Positions 1-7,927 are shown, counted from the stretch's first letter. The stretch is 25,012 nucleotides of DNA from Magnetococcales bacterium (GCA_015229045.1 JADGCJ010000043.1:1-25012), one strand, 5' to 3'. Translations and numbers: made by a program. Notes: generated from the letters alone by a model not told the origin.

Positions 1-27
1 TTGACAGCTCCCCGAATCACTATTCAT
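1..27 (-). CDS. possible start of a gene cut by the left edge
   Basis: On the minus strand an ATG at 27-25 is followed by eight open codons (N-S-D-S-G-S-C-Q) to the window edge. A GAGG purine run lies at 34-31, only 3 nt from the ATG, a rather short Shine-Dalgarno spacing. The position, 36 bp after the moaD stop on the same strand, would suit another molybdopterin gene such as moaE, but nine codons cannot show this. The identity is a guess from neighbourhood. Confidence 0.3.
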
Positions 28-63
28 GGTCCTCGAAAATCTCAAATGCGATTGCTCTGCCCC

Positions 64-315
64 TCAACCACCGCTGACGGGCGGAAAAATGGCTATCTCG
101 TCACCATTTTGCACCGGGTCATCCGGGCGGGCATAGACCTGATTGATGGCCACGCGCAGATGCGTCCCGGTCAAGGCGTCGGCGAAGAGATCCCCCTGCT
201 GCTGCAAAAAAGCGAGCATTTCGGTCACGGTAGAGACCTCCTGGGGCAAAGATATCTCCATGTGTGCCTGACCAATTTTTTCGCGTACACGGGAAAAAAA
301 CAAGAAACGCGCCAT
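64..315 (-). CDS. moaD: MoaD, molybdopterin synthase small (sulfur carrier) subunit
   Basis: Ubiquitin-fold sulfur carrier of molybdopterin synthase. Its C-terminal glycine is adenylated, thiocarboxylated, and then gives sulfur to cyclic pyranopterin monophosphate in the MoaE active site. The 83-residue product has the family length, begins MARFLFFSRVREKIG, carries the late NGDEIAIFPPVSGG block, and ends in the obligatory Gly-Gly at the stop. An in-frame ATG exists 24 bp upstream, but it would overlap mobA. The chosen ATG at 315 has a GGGAG ribosome site about 9 nt ahead and starts 4 bp after the mobA stop, so the two are surely one transcript. Cytoplasmic. The double-glycine end plus the mobA neighbour make the call strong; ThiS-like carriers are the only real alternative. 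Confidence 0.88.
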   Translation of the reverse strand: MARFLFFSRVREKIGQAHMEISLPQEVSTVTEMLAFLQQQGDLFADALTGTHLRVAINQVYARPDDPVQNGDEIAIFPPVSGG

Positions 316-319
316 CGGC

Positions 320-943
320 TCAACTCCCGGAGAACCCACGCTCCAGCCAGCGGTGTGCCATGACCAGATCGTCAGGTGTGTTGATGTTGAAAAATGGATC
401 CGGGGTATCTTCCCGGCAGGGGAACTCTACCACCCGGTGCGGGTGATGGGCAAACCATTCTCCCATGGCCAATCGCCCCGCATCCAGGGCCTGGGTCACC
501 TGGGGCAACAATTGACGAGGCCACAAGCCCACCGTCGGGTGCAGCCTCCCCCCCGAAGCCACGGTGACAGGCCGCGTTGCATCCTTGGCCGCAACACACA
601 GCTCCTGGACAAGATTGCCGGGTAAAAAGGGCAGATCGATCGGCACCACAAACACCCAGGGAGCGGTCACCAGGGCCAGGGCCGTTTCAATCCCCGCCAG
701 AGGCCCCAAAAATTCCGGGCGCCGATCGGGAATGACCTGGATCCCACAGGCAGTGAAACGGCTTGCATCCCCGTTGGCGTTGATCGCCCACACCGTCACC
801 TGTTCCTGGAGCGATGCCAGCGTACGGGCCAGAAGGGTCTTCCCTCCCAGATCGAGGAAGGCCTTTTCCTGACCCGACATGCGCCTGGACAACCCTCCAG
901 CCAGAATCATTCCCGGGACGGTCGCCGGATTGATGCCACTCAT
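320..943 (-). CDS. mobA: MobA, molybdenum cofactor guanylyltransferase
   Basis: Transfers GMP from GTP to molybdopterin-Mo to make the guanine-dinucleotide cofactor used by DMSO-reductase-family enzymes. The 207-residue protein has the nucleotidyltransferase signature near residues 12-30 (GMILAGGLSRRMSGQEKAF: the LAGG loop, RRM and the later Lys). A P-D-R-R region and LGPLAGIETAL lie near 75-90, VPIDLPFL holds the metal-binding Asp near 102, and FFNINTPDDL, the usual MobA C-terminal signature, lies near 185-194. Length is typical (about 190-210). It is upstream of moaD with a 4-bp gap, so the cofactor genes are co-transcribed. It implies the host uses molybdo-bis-MGD oxidoreductases, though none lie in this window. 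Confidence 0.9.
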   Translation of the reverse strand: MSGINPATVPGMILAGGLSRRMSGQEKAFLDLGGKTLLARTLASLQEQVTVWAINANGDASRFTACGIQVIPDRRPEFLGPLAGIETALALVTAPWVFVVPIDLPFLPGNLVQELCVAAKDATRPVTVASGGRLHPTVGLWPRQLLPQVTQALDAGRLAMGEWFAHHPHRVVEFPCREDTPDPFFNINTPDDLVMAHRWLERGFSGS

Positions 944-1255
944 ACCCTGTCGTCCGTATCATCCTGGGTTATGCGAATTGTTTGGCCAAAAAAAACCCTG
1001 TTCCCTGAACTCATTCCGGTTTGGCGTGTCCAAACAGTCAGTACGACAAAGCTTGACCGGGGAGGTGGAGAAAAAGATCCAGCTTCCCCGGGTATCAAGC
1101 CCACTCCTCCGTTCTAAAGTCAATCGTTTCAGTCCCATCAGGTGCGTCAAATTCACCTAAAGGCGCCATCAACCACAACCGATGAAAAGGGGGCAGGGAT
1201 CGCCGGAGAAAAAACAGTCCCGGATGTGGGCAGGTTGCGTCAGGAGTATTCGATC
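944..1255. other. 312-bp divergent intergenic region
   Basis: This gap separates divergent mobA (minus) from the His-rich membrane protein (plus) and must hold promoters for both. I see no convincing -35/-10 pair, terminator or RNA gene. A weak dyad (CCGGGGA near 1060 and TCCCCGG near 1085) has a loop of about 20 nt. The reading frame of the plus-strand gene is open back to 1142, but the ribosome site at 1242-1246 favours the later start. Confidence 0.4.
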
Positions 1256-2368
1256 ATGTTGCAAAACGAAAGCAGAAAAGCACCCCATCCGGCCCCTGTC
1301 AAGAGCATCCGTGCGGAAAAGCCGGTTCGTTCTCCACAGCGTCCACCGGGCAAGTTGCAAAAAGGGGAGCGCCCGGTCAAGGGTCGTGCCCCCGAGATCA
1401 TCGCCAACGGTGGAAAACATCCCGTCCAGGATCGCCACGCCCCCGTCGAACACACGCACGATGCGCATCCCCACCACGATGTGCATCCCCGCGCCGAGCA
1501 TGGTCGAAGTGCAGCTGAGAATGACGCCTCCGGTGGTGAGCATCACGCCCGCGCAGTGCATCCCCACGACCGGGGACACCACCTTGATCCTGCCCAGAGT
1601 GTCGTGCATCACCGTGCCCACAAGGAGGAGTCGGAAGAAGAGGAGGATCTGCGCAAAGAGCTGGAGATCCTGATCAAAAAAAATGCCGACCGAAAAAAAC
1701 GGCAGCTGCTGTTCCTTTTTGTCTACGTCAGCCTCTTTCTGCCCGTCAGCTACTATGCCTTTGCCTACTTCAAAATGGTCGACAGACCAGCCGAGGCAAC
1801 GACTGAAGCCCAAGAAGCAGCCATCGTGCGGAAGAAACCGGACATTGCACGGACCGTCATATTGGACACCAAAAGCTCTCTCGCAGGAAGTCTGAGCGCA
1901 CACGAAACCATTCCAATGAACGTGGTCGAAACCACGCCCAAGCCCAATGACGCCACCGGCTCCGGACAGGTTCTCCGGGTCGAAAAAGGACCGATTTTAA
2001 TCACCAATGTGCAGGTGGGGCGAGACAGCCAGGGGAGACTCCATCTGCGTGGTGAACTGTTCAATCGCGGCAAGGTTCCCATTGACCAGGCGACGTTGCG
2101 GGTACTCTTCCCAGACCAGGACGGCTCTCCCCTGCTGGTGCAGCAGATCGATCCCCTGGTGACGCAAAGCTGGGTTCTGGGTGAGGTGAGCGCCCCCCTG
2201 GAAGCTGGCACATCGCGCACCTTCGATACTGAAATCACGAATGTTCCGAGCAACTGGTCAGGAAACGTCCAAATGGATATCACCCGCTACGAAGTCGTTG
2301 AACCCAAGAGTGGCGAAAAACCCACCAGTCCCAACAAGGTGGTGACCACGGACTCCCTGTCTGGCTGA
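1256..2368 (+). CDS. His-rich single-pass membrane protein with a DUF3426-like extracytoplasmic domain
   Basis: Function unknown. The 370-residue product has three parts. Residues 1-50 are basic and Pro-rich. Residues 55-122 hold 18 histidines in 68 residues, many as HH or HxH pairs, and are followed by an acidic patch (EESEEEEDL) and a Lys/Arg-rich stretch. One membrane span at about 151-172 follows KKRQ, so the His-rich part should be cytoplasmic by the positive-inside rule. The outer part has a beta-rich segment near 285-360 (TNVQVGRDSQGRLHLRGELF and on) that resembles the FxLYD/DUF3426 fold, but no MJ0042 zinc finger is present at the N-terminus. The start is set by AGGAG at 1242-1246, 9 nt before ATG 1256; an in-frame ATG at 1142 lacks such a site. 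The stop lies 5 bp before yceF, so the two are probably translated together. The His cluster suggests binding of divalent metal, which is inference. Confidence 0.7.
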   Translation: MLQNESRKAPHPAPVKSIRAEKPVRSPQRPPGKLQKGERPVKGRAPEIIANGGKHPVQDRHAPVEHTHDAHPHHDVHPRAEHGRSAAENDASGGEHHARAVHPHDRGHHLDPAQSVVHHRAHKEESEEEEDLRKELEILIKKNADRKKRQLLFLFVYVSLFLPVSYYAFAYFKMVDRPAEATTEAQEAAIVRKKPDIARTVILDTKSSLAGSLSAHETIPMNVVETTPKPNDATGSGQVLRVEKGPILITNVQVGRDSQGRLHLRGELFNRGKVPIDQATLRVLFPDQDGSPLLVQQIDPLVTQSWVLGEVSAPLEAGTSRTFDTEITNVPSNWSGNVQMDITRYEVVEPKSGEKPTSPNKVVTTDSLSG

Positions 2369-2373
2369 TCCGC

Positions 2374-2949
2374 ATGAACCTTGTTTTGGCTTCGACCTCC
2401 CCTTTTCGACGGCAGTTGCTGGAGCGTCTGGGCGTTCCCTTCGTGGTGTGCGCCCCCGAAGTGGACGAAACGCCTCTGCCTGGTGAGTCACCATCGACGC
2501 TGGTGCGACGCCTGGCCGAGGCCAAGGCGCGTGCGGCAGCTCCTCATCACCCCGACAGTCTGATCATCGGTTCCGACCAGGTGGCCGGGATTGACGGGGC
2601 CGTTCTTGGCAAGCCGGGAACACATGCCCGGGCCGTGGCGCAGCTGCAAAGCGCCTCGGGGCGGCGCGTCGATTTCGTCACGGGAGTTTGTCTGCTCAAC
2701 AGCAGCACGGGCTGCGTCCAGACCGACGTGATTCCTTTCCACGTCCATTTCCGCCCCCTCGACCCCTCCCGGATCGAACGCTATCTGCTCCGCGAGCGTC
2801 CCTACCATTGCGCAGGCAGCTTTCGAGCGGAGGGATTGGGCATAGCCCTGTTCCAGCGCCTGGAGGGAGATGATATCACCGCCCTGATCGGTCTGCCGCT
2901 CATCCGCCTGGTGACCATGCTTGCGGAAGAGGGAATGGATGTGGTCTGA
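2374..2949 (+). CDS. yceF: Maf-family nucleotide pyrophosphatase, YceF type
   Basis: Maf proteins hydrolyse non-canonical or modified nucleoside triphosphates to monophosphates; the YceF subgroup prefers 7-methyl-GTP. The 191-residue protein shows the family blocks in order: LASTSPFRRQLLERLG (6-21), the CAPEVDETP segment (about 26-34), LIIGSDQVA with the catalytic Asp (about 63-71), GKPGTHARAVAQLQ (about 79-92), and HCAGSFRAEGLGIALF (about 145-160). That last block, together with LIGLPLI near the end, is typical of YceF rather than of the dTTP/UTP-specific YhdE group. It starts 5 bp after the preceding stop without a clear ribosome site, which points to translational coupling. Cytoplasmic house-cleaning enzyme; subgroup choice rests on remembered E. 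coli YceF. Confidence 0.9.
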   Translation: MNLVLASTSPFRRQLLERLGVPFVVCAPEVDETPLPGESPSTLVRRLAEAKARAAAPHHPDSLIIGSDQVAGIDGAVLGKPGTHARAVAQLQSASGRRVDFVTGVCLLNSSTGCVQTDVIPFHVHFRPLDPSRIERYLLRERPYHCAGSFRAEGLGIALFQRLEGDDITALIGLPLIRLVTMLAEEGMDVV

Positions 2950-2990
2950 TATCGACACTCGAAGCAACGTCGCACAGTATCCAGACCAGG

Positions 2991-3896
2991 TTGCATCGCT
3001 CCCCATCTCTTCTGCTTTTGGTGATGTTCATGGCATGTTCTTCCGAAGCGGTCGCCGCTTCACGGCAAAATGAGTTTCCAGGCAGGTTTGTCACCACGGC
3101 CTGGCTGGTCGACCACCTGCACCGTAAGGATTTGCGCATCATCCAAATGGGAGGCGACAACTATTACGGCAACCTCCACATTCCCGGTGCGCAACTGGTG
3201 CGCTACCAGGAGATCGTCACCAGCCGCGACGGCATACCCGCCATGCGGGCCAACGACCTTGACCTGGTGGCCCTTTTCAACCGGCTGGGCATCGATACCG
3301 CCACCCGGGTTGTCGCCTACGATGCCACAGGGGGGCTCGATGCGGCACGTTTCGTCTGGACCCTGGCCAGCATGGGACACGATCGGGGCGCCGTACTGGA
3401 TGGCGGCATGGTGGCCTGGCATCGGGAAAGCAAACCCGTCACCCAGGAGACTCCCGCCGTGGCGTCGGCATCGTTCCGGCTTGATCCCTCGCCGACGTGG
3501 CTGGCAACCTGGAACGAGGTCCAGGAGGTCTCCCTGGGTCAGGAGGCAACCGTTCTGCTGGATACCCGCAGCGAAGGAGAGTACCTCGGGCGCAATCTCA
3601 ATGGTCCCCGTGGACATGTCCCCCGGGCACAACACCTGGATTGGACCGAAACCCTGCGCGATCGACAAATGCCGGTATTGAAAGAGCGGCAACACCTCCT
3701 GGAGTTGCTGGCCAGTCGCGGATTGCATGATGTGACACAGCCGGTCATCGTCTATTGCCAAACAGCCCATCGTGCCGCACAAACATGGCTTTTGTTGCGG
3801 CATCTGGGATTTTTGCACGTTCGGCTCTATGATGGATCGATGGCCGAATGGGGTTTGCGCAGCCTTCCCCTGGTGGTCGGCCCCCATCCGCAATGA
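2991..3896 (+). CDS. exported two-domain rhodanese (thiosulfate sulfurtransferase)
   Basis: Moves a sulfane sulfur from thiosulfate or a related donor to an acceptor through a cysteine persulfide. The 301-residue product begins with a hydrophobic signal segment (LLLLVMFMAC) and a likely cleavage site after AVA at residue 22, so it should act in the periplasm. Two rhodanese domains follow. The first (about 34-150) has no active-site cysteine at the usual place. The second (about 170-295) has DTRSEGEYLG and the catalytic loop CQTAHR with Cys256, close to the CQTHHR loop of Azotobacter RhdA. The start is TTG at 2991; the next ATG (3024) would cut away most of the signal peptide. A lipoprotein reading (Cys16) is possible, but the lipobox FMA-C is poor. 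The gene lies between yceF and ffh, 28 bp before the latter. Confidence 0.85.
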   Translation: MHRSPSLLLLVMFMACSSEAVAASRQNEFPGRFVTTAWLVDHLHRKDLRIIQMGGDNYYGNLHIPGAQLVRYQEIVTSRDGIPAMRANDLDLVALFNRLGIDTATRVVAYDATGGLDAARFVWTLASMGHDRGAVLDGGMVAWHRESKPVTQETPAVASASFRLDPSPTWLATWNEVQEVSLGQEATVLLDTRSEGEYLGRNLNGPRGHVPRAQHLDWTETLRDRQMPVLKERQHLLELLASRGLHDVTQPVIVYCQTAHRAAQTWLLLRHLGFLHVRLYDGSMAEWGLRSLPLVVGPHPQ

Positions 3897-3924
3897 GCGT
3901 ATCGACGACAGAAGAGGCAGCGCC

Positions 3925-5286
3925 ATGTTTGATGCCCTGAGCAACCGACTCGATGCAGTCTTCAAGAAGCTGCGGGGTCGTGGCACCCTGACCGAAGCCC
4001 ATATCGACGAAGCCATGCGCGATGTTCGCCTGGCCCTGTTGGAGGCGGATGTCAATCTCAAGGTGGTGCGGGAGTTCATCGCCCGGGTCAAAGAGAAGGC
4101 CATTGGCACGGAGGTGCTGGCCGCCCTCTCTCCGGGGCAACAGGTCATCAAGGTGGTACACGACGAACTGATCCACCTGATGGGGGACGCCAACGCCACC
4201 CTGAATCTGGCCACCCAACCCCCGGCAGTGGTCATGATGGTCGGTTTGCAAGGCTCGGGCAAGACCACCACCACCGGCAAACTCGCCCGTTGGCTGGCCG
4301 AGAAACAGCGCAAGCGGAGCCTGCTGGTCTCCCTGGACATTTATCGACCGGCAGCCATGGACCAGTTGGCCACGGTCGGTCAGCAGGCCGGGGTGACCGT
4401 TCTGCCGGGACAACCGAAAGCCGATCCGCGCCAGATCGCCCAGGATGCCCTGCGGGAAGCCCGCAATGGCAGCTACGACGTGCTTTTTTTGGACACCGCA
4501 GGCCGATTGCACATCGACGAAGAGCTGATGACCGAGCTGGCCGATGTCAAAGCCCTGGTCAATCCCATCGAGATACTCCTGGTGGCCGATGCCATGACCG
4601 GCCAGGATGCCGTGACTGTCGCCGAGCGCTTCCACGAGCGCCTGTCGATCACCGGCGTCGTGTTGAGCAAGACCGATGGCGATGCCCGGGGCGGAGCCGC
4701 CCTCTCCATTCGTCAGGTGACGGGAACCCCCATCAAGTTTTTGGGTACGAGTGAGAAACTGGAAGGCCTGGAGCCGTTTCATCCGGACCGGCTCGCCTCC
4801 CGCATTCTGGGCATGGGGGATGTCCTCACCCTGGTCGAAACGGCCATCGAAAAGATGGACATGGCCAAAACCGCCCAGCTCCAGGAGAAAATCTTCTCCA
4901 CCCAATTCACCCTGGAGGATTTTCTCGAACAGATCCAGCAAATGAAAAAAATGGGGTCGATGGGTGACCTGATCGGCATGATTCCAGGGGTGAAACAGGC
5001 CCTCAAGGGACAGGACCTTTCCGGCGCCGATGGTCAACTGAAGCGCGTGGAGGCCATCATCCGCTCCATGACCCGGGAGGAGCGGCGCAAGCACCAGCTG
5101 ATCAATGCCTCACGCCGCCGACGCATCGCCCGGGGATCGGGAACCTCGGTGCAGGAGGTCAACAAGGTTCTGAAACAGTTCGTCGACATGCAAAGCATGA
5201 TGAAAAAGCTGGGCAGACTGGGCAAGAAGGGCTTCATGCGCGGCGGCATTCCCGGTCTGCCCAAAATACCTGGCATGCCGTTTTGA
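3925..5286 (+). CDS. ffh: Ffh, signal recognition particle GTPase (SRP54)
   Basis: Binds signal sequences of nascent inner-membrane proteins and, with 4.5S RNA and FtsY, delivers ribosomes to SecYEG. The 453-residue protein has the N domain (1-90), and the G domain with P-loop GLQGSGKTTTT (107-117), DIYRPAAMDQL (138-148), DTAGR (190-194) and SKTDGD (248-253). The Met-rich M domain (about 300-453) includes the MKKMGSMGDLIGMIPG segment and RRRRIARGSG, the SRP-RNA-binding loop. The ATG at 3925 has GAGG at 3914-3917, 7 nt upstream, although the frame is open further back into the rhodanese gene. In many proteobacteria ffh sits directly before rpsP; here a minus-strand acetate-kinase pair comes between. 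It converges on ackA with a 58-bp gap and no clear terminator. Confidence 0.97.
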   Translation: MFDALSNRLDAVFKKLRGRGTLTEAHIDEAMRDVRLALLEADVNLKVVREFIARVKEKAIGTEVLAALSPGQQVIKVVHDELIHLMGDANATLNLATQPPAVVMMVGLQGSGKTTTTGKLARWLAEKQRKRSLLVSLDIYRPAAMDQLATVGQQAGVTVLPGQPKADPRQIAQDALREARNGSYDVLFLDTAGRLHIDEELMTELADVKALVNPIEILLVADAMTGQDAVTVAERFHERLSITGVVLSKTDGDARGGAALSIRQVTGTPIKFLGTSEKLEGLEPFHPDRLASRILGMGDVLTLVETAIEKMDMAKTAQLQEKIFSTQFTLEDFLEQIQQMKKMGSMGDLIGMIPGVKQALKGQDLSGADGQLKRVEAIIRSMTREERRKHQLINASRRRRIARGSGTSVQEVNKVLKQFVDMQSMMKKLGRLGKKGFMRGGIPGLPKIPGMPF

Positions 5287-5344
5287 CAGGAGTCCTGCCT
5301 CTCCCTGCCCCCGCCCGCCGACAGGTTGAGGAAGGAGAAACAGG

Positions 5345-6514
5345 TCATGCCAACACATCTCGCGTGTGGATGGCGATCATCATCTCTTCGTTGGTGGGAA
5401 TCATCCAGGCGGAGACCGGGCTGTCCGGGGTGGTCAGGCGTGGACCGCCCGCCCTGTTGGCAGCGGGGTCGAGGTGCATCCCCATCCAAGCCGACGCGGT
5501 GATGATGCGTTCGCGGATGAGCGGCGCGTGTTCACCAATACCAGCGGTGAAGACCAGTCCGTCGATCCCCTCCAGGGCGGCAGCCAAGGCACCCACCTGC
5601 TGGCGAATCCGATAGAGAAACAGATCGATGGCCAGTATGGCATCGGGATCGGTGCTCTTCATAAGCTCGCGCATGTCGTTGCTGATACCGGAAACCCCCT
5701 TCAAACCGGAACGGTTGTAGAGGATGTCCCGAATCTCCTCCAACGACATGCCGCGCTCCTGGGCAAGAAACATGATGACCCCGGGATCGATGGAACCACA
5801 GCGGGTGCCCATGATCAGGCCATCGACGGTCGAAAGCCCCATGGTGGTCTCGACGCCACAGCCACGGCGCATGGCACACATGCTGGCACCACTGCCGAGA
5901 TGCGCCACCACCACCCGCCCCTGGGCAATCTCCGGAGCCACTTTGGGCAATACCCGGGCGATGTATTCGTAGGAGAGACCATGAAAGCCGTAACGACGAA
6001 TGCCGGAGGCGGTCAACTCCTTCGGCAAGGGAAAAATGGCCGCCACCGGAGGTTTGTTGGCATGAAAAGCGGTATCGAAACAGGCCACCTGCGGCAACCC
6101 TGGATAGATCCCTTCCAGGGCACGGATGGCCGCCAGGTTGTGGGGTTGATGCAGTGGGGCCAGGGGAGTCAACGTCGCCAGATCTTGCAGGATCTCCTCG
6201 GTCACCCGCACCGGCTGGCGAAAATGGATACCGCCATGGACCACCCGATGACCAGCCGCATGGATGGTGGTGTGATTTTTCAACCACTCCAGCAAAAAGC
6301 CCAGACACGCGGCATGTCCGGCGCGCTCCATGCCCAGGTCGCGATCCTTGTCCAGGGTTCCGTCCGGAGCATGGGCGTCAAACCTGGGTCGCGTGGTGAT
6401 GCGTTCGATCTGCCCGTGGAGAATTTGCCGGGGTTCCTCGCTGTCGTTGACAAAAACCGTAAACTTGAGGCTCGACGAACCGGCATTGATGACAAGAATG
6501 GTCTGGCTGGCCAT
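5345..6514 (-). CDS. ackA: acetate kinase
   Basis: Interconverts acetyl phosphate + ADP and acetate + ATP. The 389-residue protein has the ASKHA-fold signatures: VINAGSSSLKF (8-18, Asn10 near the start), HRVVHGGIHF (about 107-116), CFDTAFH (about 165-171), RRYGFHGLSYEYI (about 193-205), VVAHLGSGASM (about 221-231; most relatives have Asn where this has the first Ser), MGTRCGSIDPG (about 255-265) and FTAGIGEHA (about 344-352). The length is normal for AckA. A GGGGG ribosome site precedes the ATG, and the start lies 18 bp after the stop of the phosphate acyltransferase gene, so the pair forms one unit that makes ATP from an acyl-CoA. Butyrate kinase is unlikely, given the AckA-type signatures. 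Confidence 0.95.
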   Translation of the reverse strand: MASQTILVINAGSSSLKFTVFVNDSEEPRQILHGQIERITTRPRFDAHAPDGTLDKDRDLGMERAGHAACLGFLLEWLKNHTTIHAAGHRVVHGGIHFRQPVRVTEEILQDLATLTPLAPLHQPHNLAAIRALEGIYPGLPQVACFDTAFHANKPPVAAIFPLPKELTASGIRRYGFHGLSYEYIARVLPKVAPEIAQGRVVVAHLGSGASMCAMRRGCGVETTMGLSTVDGLIMGTRCGSIDPGVIMFLAQERGMSLEEIRDILYNRSGLKGVSGISNDMRELMKSTDPDAILAIDLFLYRIRQQVGALAAALEGIDGLVFTAGIGEHAPLIRERIITASAWMGMHLDPAANRAGGPRLTTPDSPVSAWMIPTNEEMMIAIHTRDVLA

Positions 6515-6532
6515 GGCGACATCCCCCTCGAC

Positions 6533-7519
6533 TCAACGCGCGGCTTCAGCGGCAGCCTTGACGGCCCGGCGCAACCGTGCTTCGACCACGCGCACCGCCA
6601 CGGCACAGGAGGCCAGGCGGGTATGGGCCTTGTCCGAGCGGCTGGTCAGAATGATGGGCACCTTCGCCCCCAGAACGATCCCGGCCCCCTCCGCGTTGGC
6701 AAAGAAGGTCAACTGTTTGGCCAGAATGTTACCGGCTTCCAGGTTGGGCACCAGCAGAATATCGGCATTGCCGGCCACCGGACCTTTGACACCCTTGGTC
6801 GCAGCCGCCTCGGCATTGATGGCGTTGTCATACCCGAAAGGACCATCCACCAGACCACCGACAATCTGTCCCCGGTCGGCCATCTTGGAAAGGGCCGCCG
6901 CCTCGATGGTGGAAGGCATGTCCGGATTGATGGTCTCCACCGCCGAGAGAACAGCCACCCTGGGATTGTTGATTCCCATGTCGATGGCCAGGTTGATGGC
7001 GTTTTGGCAAATGTCGCGTTTGGTCCACAGATTGGGCGTGATGTTGACGGCAGCATCTGTAATCAGGAGCGGACGGGGAAAGTTGGGAATGTCCATCAAA
7101 AATACGTGGCTGACACGCCGCCCTGTGCGCAGGCCGACATCTTTTTTGACCACCTCGGCCATGAGCTCGTCCGTATGCAGGCTCCCCTTCATGATGGCCT
7201 CAGCCTGGCCGGCGCGGGCCATCTCCACCGCCTTTTCGGCGGCATCGTTGCTGTGGGTCACGGATATCAACCGATAGGGGGAGATGTCCATCCGGGCTTT
7301 TTCGGCAGCTTCGCGAATCTTGCGCTCCGGCCCGATCAGGATGGGGTCGATCAGGTTTTCTTGAGCTGCCTGGACAAGACTCAGGATCGATTCAACATCA
7401 CAGGGGTGAACGACAGCCGTGGTAATCGGATCCACCGGAGCACAAGTCTTGATCAAATGGTCGTAACGCCAATAATTGTCCAGGGTTTTGCACGAATCTG
7501 CCTGCGAAGCCTCGGTCAT
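6533..7519 (-). CDS. phosphate acetyl/butyryl-transferase family enzyme
   Basis: Exchanges CoA of an acyl-CoA for phosphate, giving the acyl phosphate that the downstream acetate kinase uses. At 328 residues it is the short single-domain form. Family segments seen: AEAIMKGSLHTDELM (about 107-121), RRVSHVFLMDIP (about 133-144), LLITDAAVNITP (about 150-161), GPFGYDNAINAEAA (about 226-239), DILLVPNLEAGNILAKQL (about 253-270) and IVLGAKVPIILTSRSD (about 281-296). The sequence looks like the Ptb-like domain that follows a MaoC-type hydratase in some bifunctional proteins, but no such N-terminal domain is present. The ackA neighbour favours acetyl-CoA as substrate; butyryl or propionyl cannot be excluded. 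GAGGAAG just ahead of ATG 7519 is a strong ribosome site. Confidence 0.9.
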   Translation of the reverse strand: MTEASQADSCKTLDNYWRYDHLIKTCAPVDPITTAVVHPCDVESILSLVQAAQENLIDPILIGPERKIREAAEKARMDISPYRLISVTHSNDAAEKAVEMARAGQAEAIMKGSLHTDELMAEVVKKDVGLRTGRRVSHVFLMDIPNFPRPLLITDAAVNITPNLWTKRDICQNAINLAIDMGINNPRVAVLSAVETINPDMPSTIEAAALSKMADRGQIVGGLVDGPFGYDNAINAEAAATKGVKGPVAGNADILLVPNLEAGNILAKQLTFFANAEGAGIVLGAKVPIILTSRSDKAHTRLASCAVAVRVVEARLRRAVKAAAEAAR

Positions 7520-7559
7520 GATACTCTTCCTCTCTCAACACAGTCGTTTATCATTCAGG

Positions 7560-7613
7560 ATGGTGCCCATTTTCTCCATCTGTTTCACCGCTCATCCGAA
7601 AATGGTGCCCATT
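7560..7613. promoter_or_regulatory. two dyad sites 42 bp apart upstream of the acetate-pathway pair
   Basis: The 12-mer ATGGTGCCCATT occurs at 7560-7571 and again, exactly, at 7602-7613. Its core ATGG-TGC-CCAT is a dyad. The spacing start to start is 42 bp, four helical turns, so a dimeric regulator could bind both on one face and loop. The nearer site is centred 46 bp upstream of the phosphate acyltransferase ATG, a usual place for an operator. The regulator is unknown. Confidence 0.4.
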
Positions 7614-7655
7614 GACATTTGCTGTAAAAATCGTACAGCAACCCTCATGAACGGA

Positions 7656-7680
7656 GGGTGGAGGGATATCTCCCCCACCC
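7656..7680. repeat. strong hairpin within an imperfect direct repeat
   Basis: GGGTGG, a bulged A, and GGGA (7656-7666) pair with TCCC and CCACCC (7671-7680) around a TATC loop: ten G-C-rich pairs with one bulge. No T-run follows on either strand, so it is not a plain intrinsic terminator. The left half (from 7641, ACCCTCATGAA) and the sequence from 7677 (ACCCATGAA) are imperfect direct copies that both continue into TGGAGGG. Confidence 0.4.
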
Positions 7681-7856
7681 ATGAAGGTTGGAGGGGATTT
7701 TCAGCACGAATCGTCACGCATGTCCAGGGGTGGCAGAATGAAGAGGAATCAGCCATCCAGGTGAAACATCCGGACGACAACAGGCACCTTTTCAAAACCA
7801 TCTGTGACTGCCCAGGTACCCCCTCAAGAAAGGCCTGGACATGAAAGCCTTTGTCA

Positions 7857-7927
7857 GGGCTTCGCCCCGAACCCCACCAGGACTCTGTCCTGGACCTGTC
7901 CGGTCGCCAGCCCCCTGGACCCCGATT
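7857..7927 (+). repeat. 71-bp three-hairpin repeat, copy A
   Basis: This copy matches the reverse complement of 24934-25004 at 62 of 71 positions without gaps. It folds into three hairpins: GGGC-ttc-GCCC (7857-7867), CCAGGA-5 nt-TCCTGG (7877-7893), and GGT/ACC enclosing CCAG-4 nt-CTGG (7902-7921). All nine differences between the copies lie outside the stems. It lies 45 bp before the candidate rpsP promoter. A further hairpin AAAGGC/GCCTTT just upstream (7829-7852) may belong to the same element. Confidence 0.8.

Noticed and set aside
3745..5094. 449-codon open frame on the minus strand
   Set aside because: Antisense to ffh, with no ribosome site and no recognisable domain.
5366..7615. 749-codon open frame on the plus strand
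   Set aside because: It lies fully antisense to ackA and the phosphate acyltransferase gene, both with clear family motifs; its His/Gly/Asp-rich translation is a codon shadow.
7612..7639. TTGACA box plus TACAGC as a promoter
   Set aside because: The -35 is perfect, but the -10 matches poorly and no gene follows for more than 400 bp; the 7972-8000 pair is a better promoter for rpsP.
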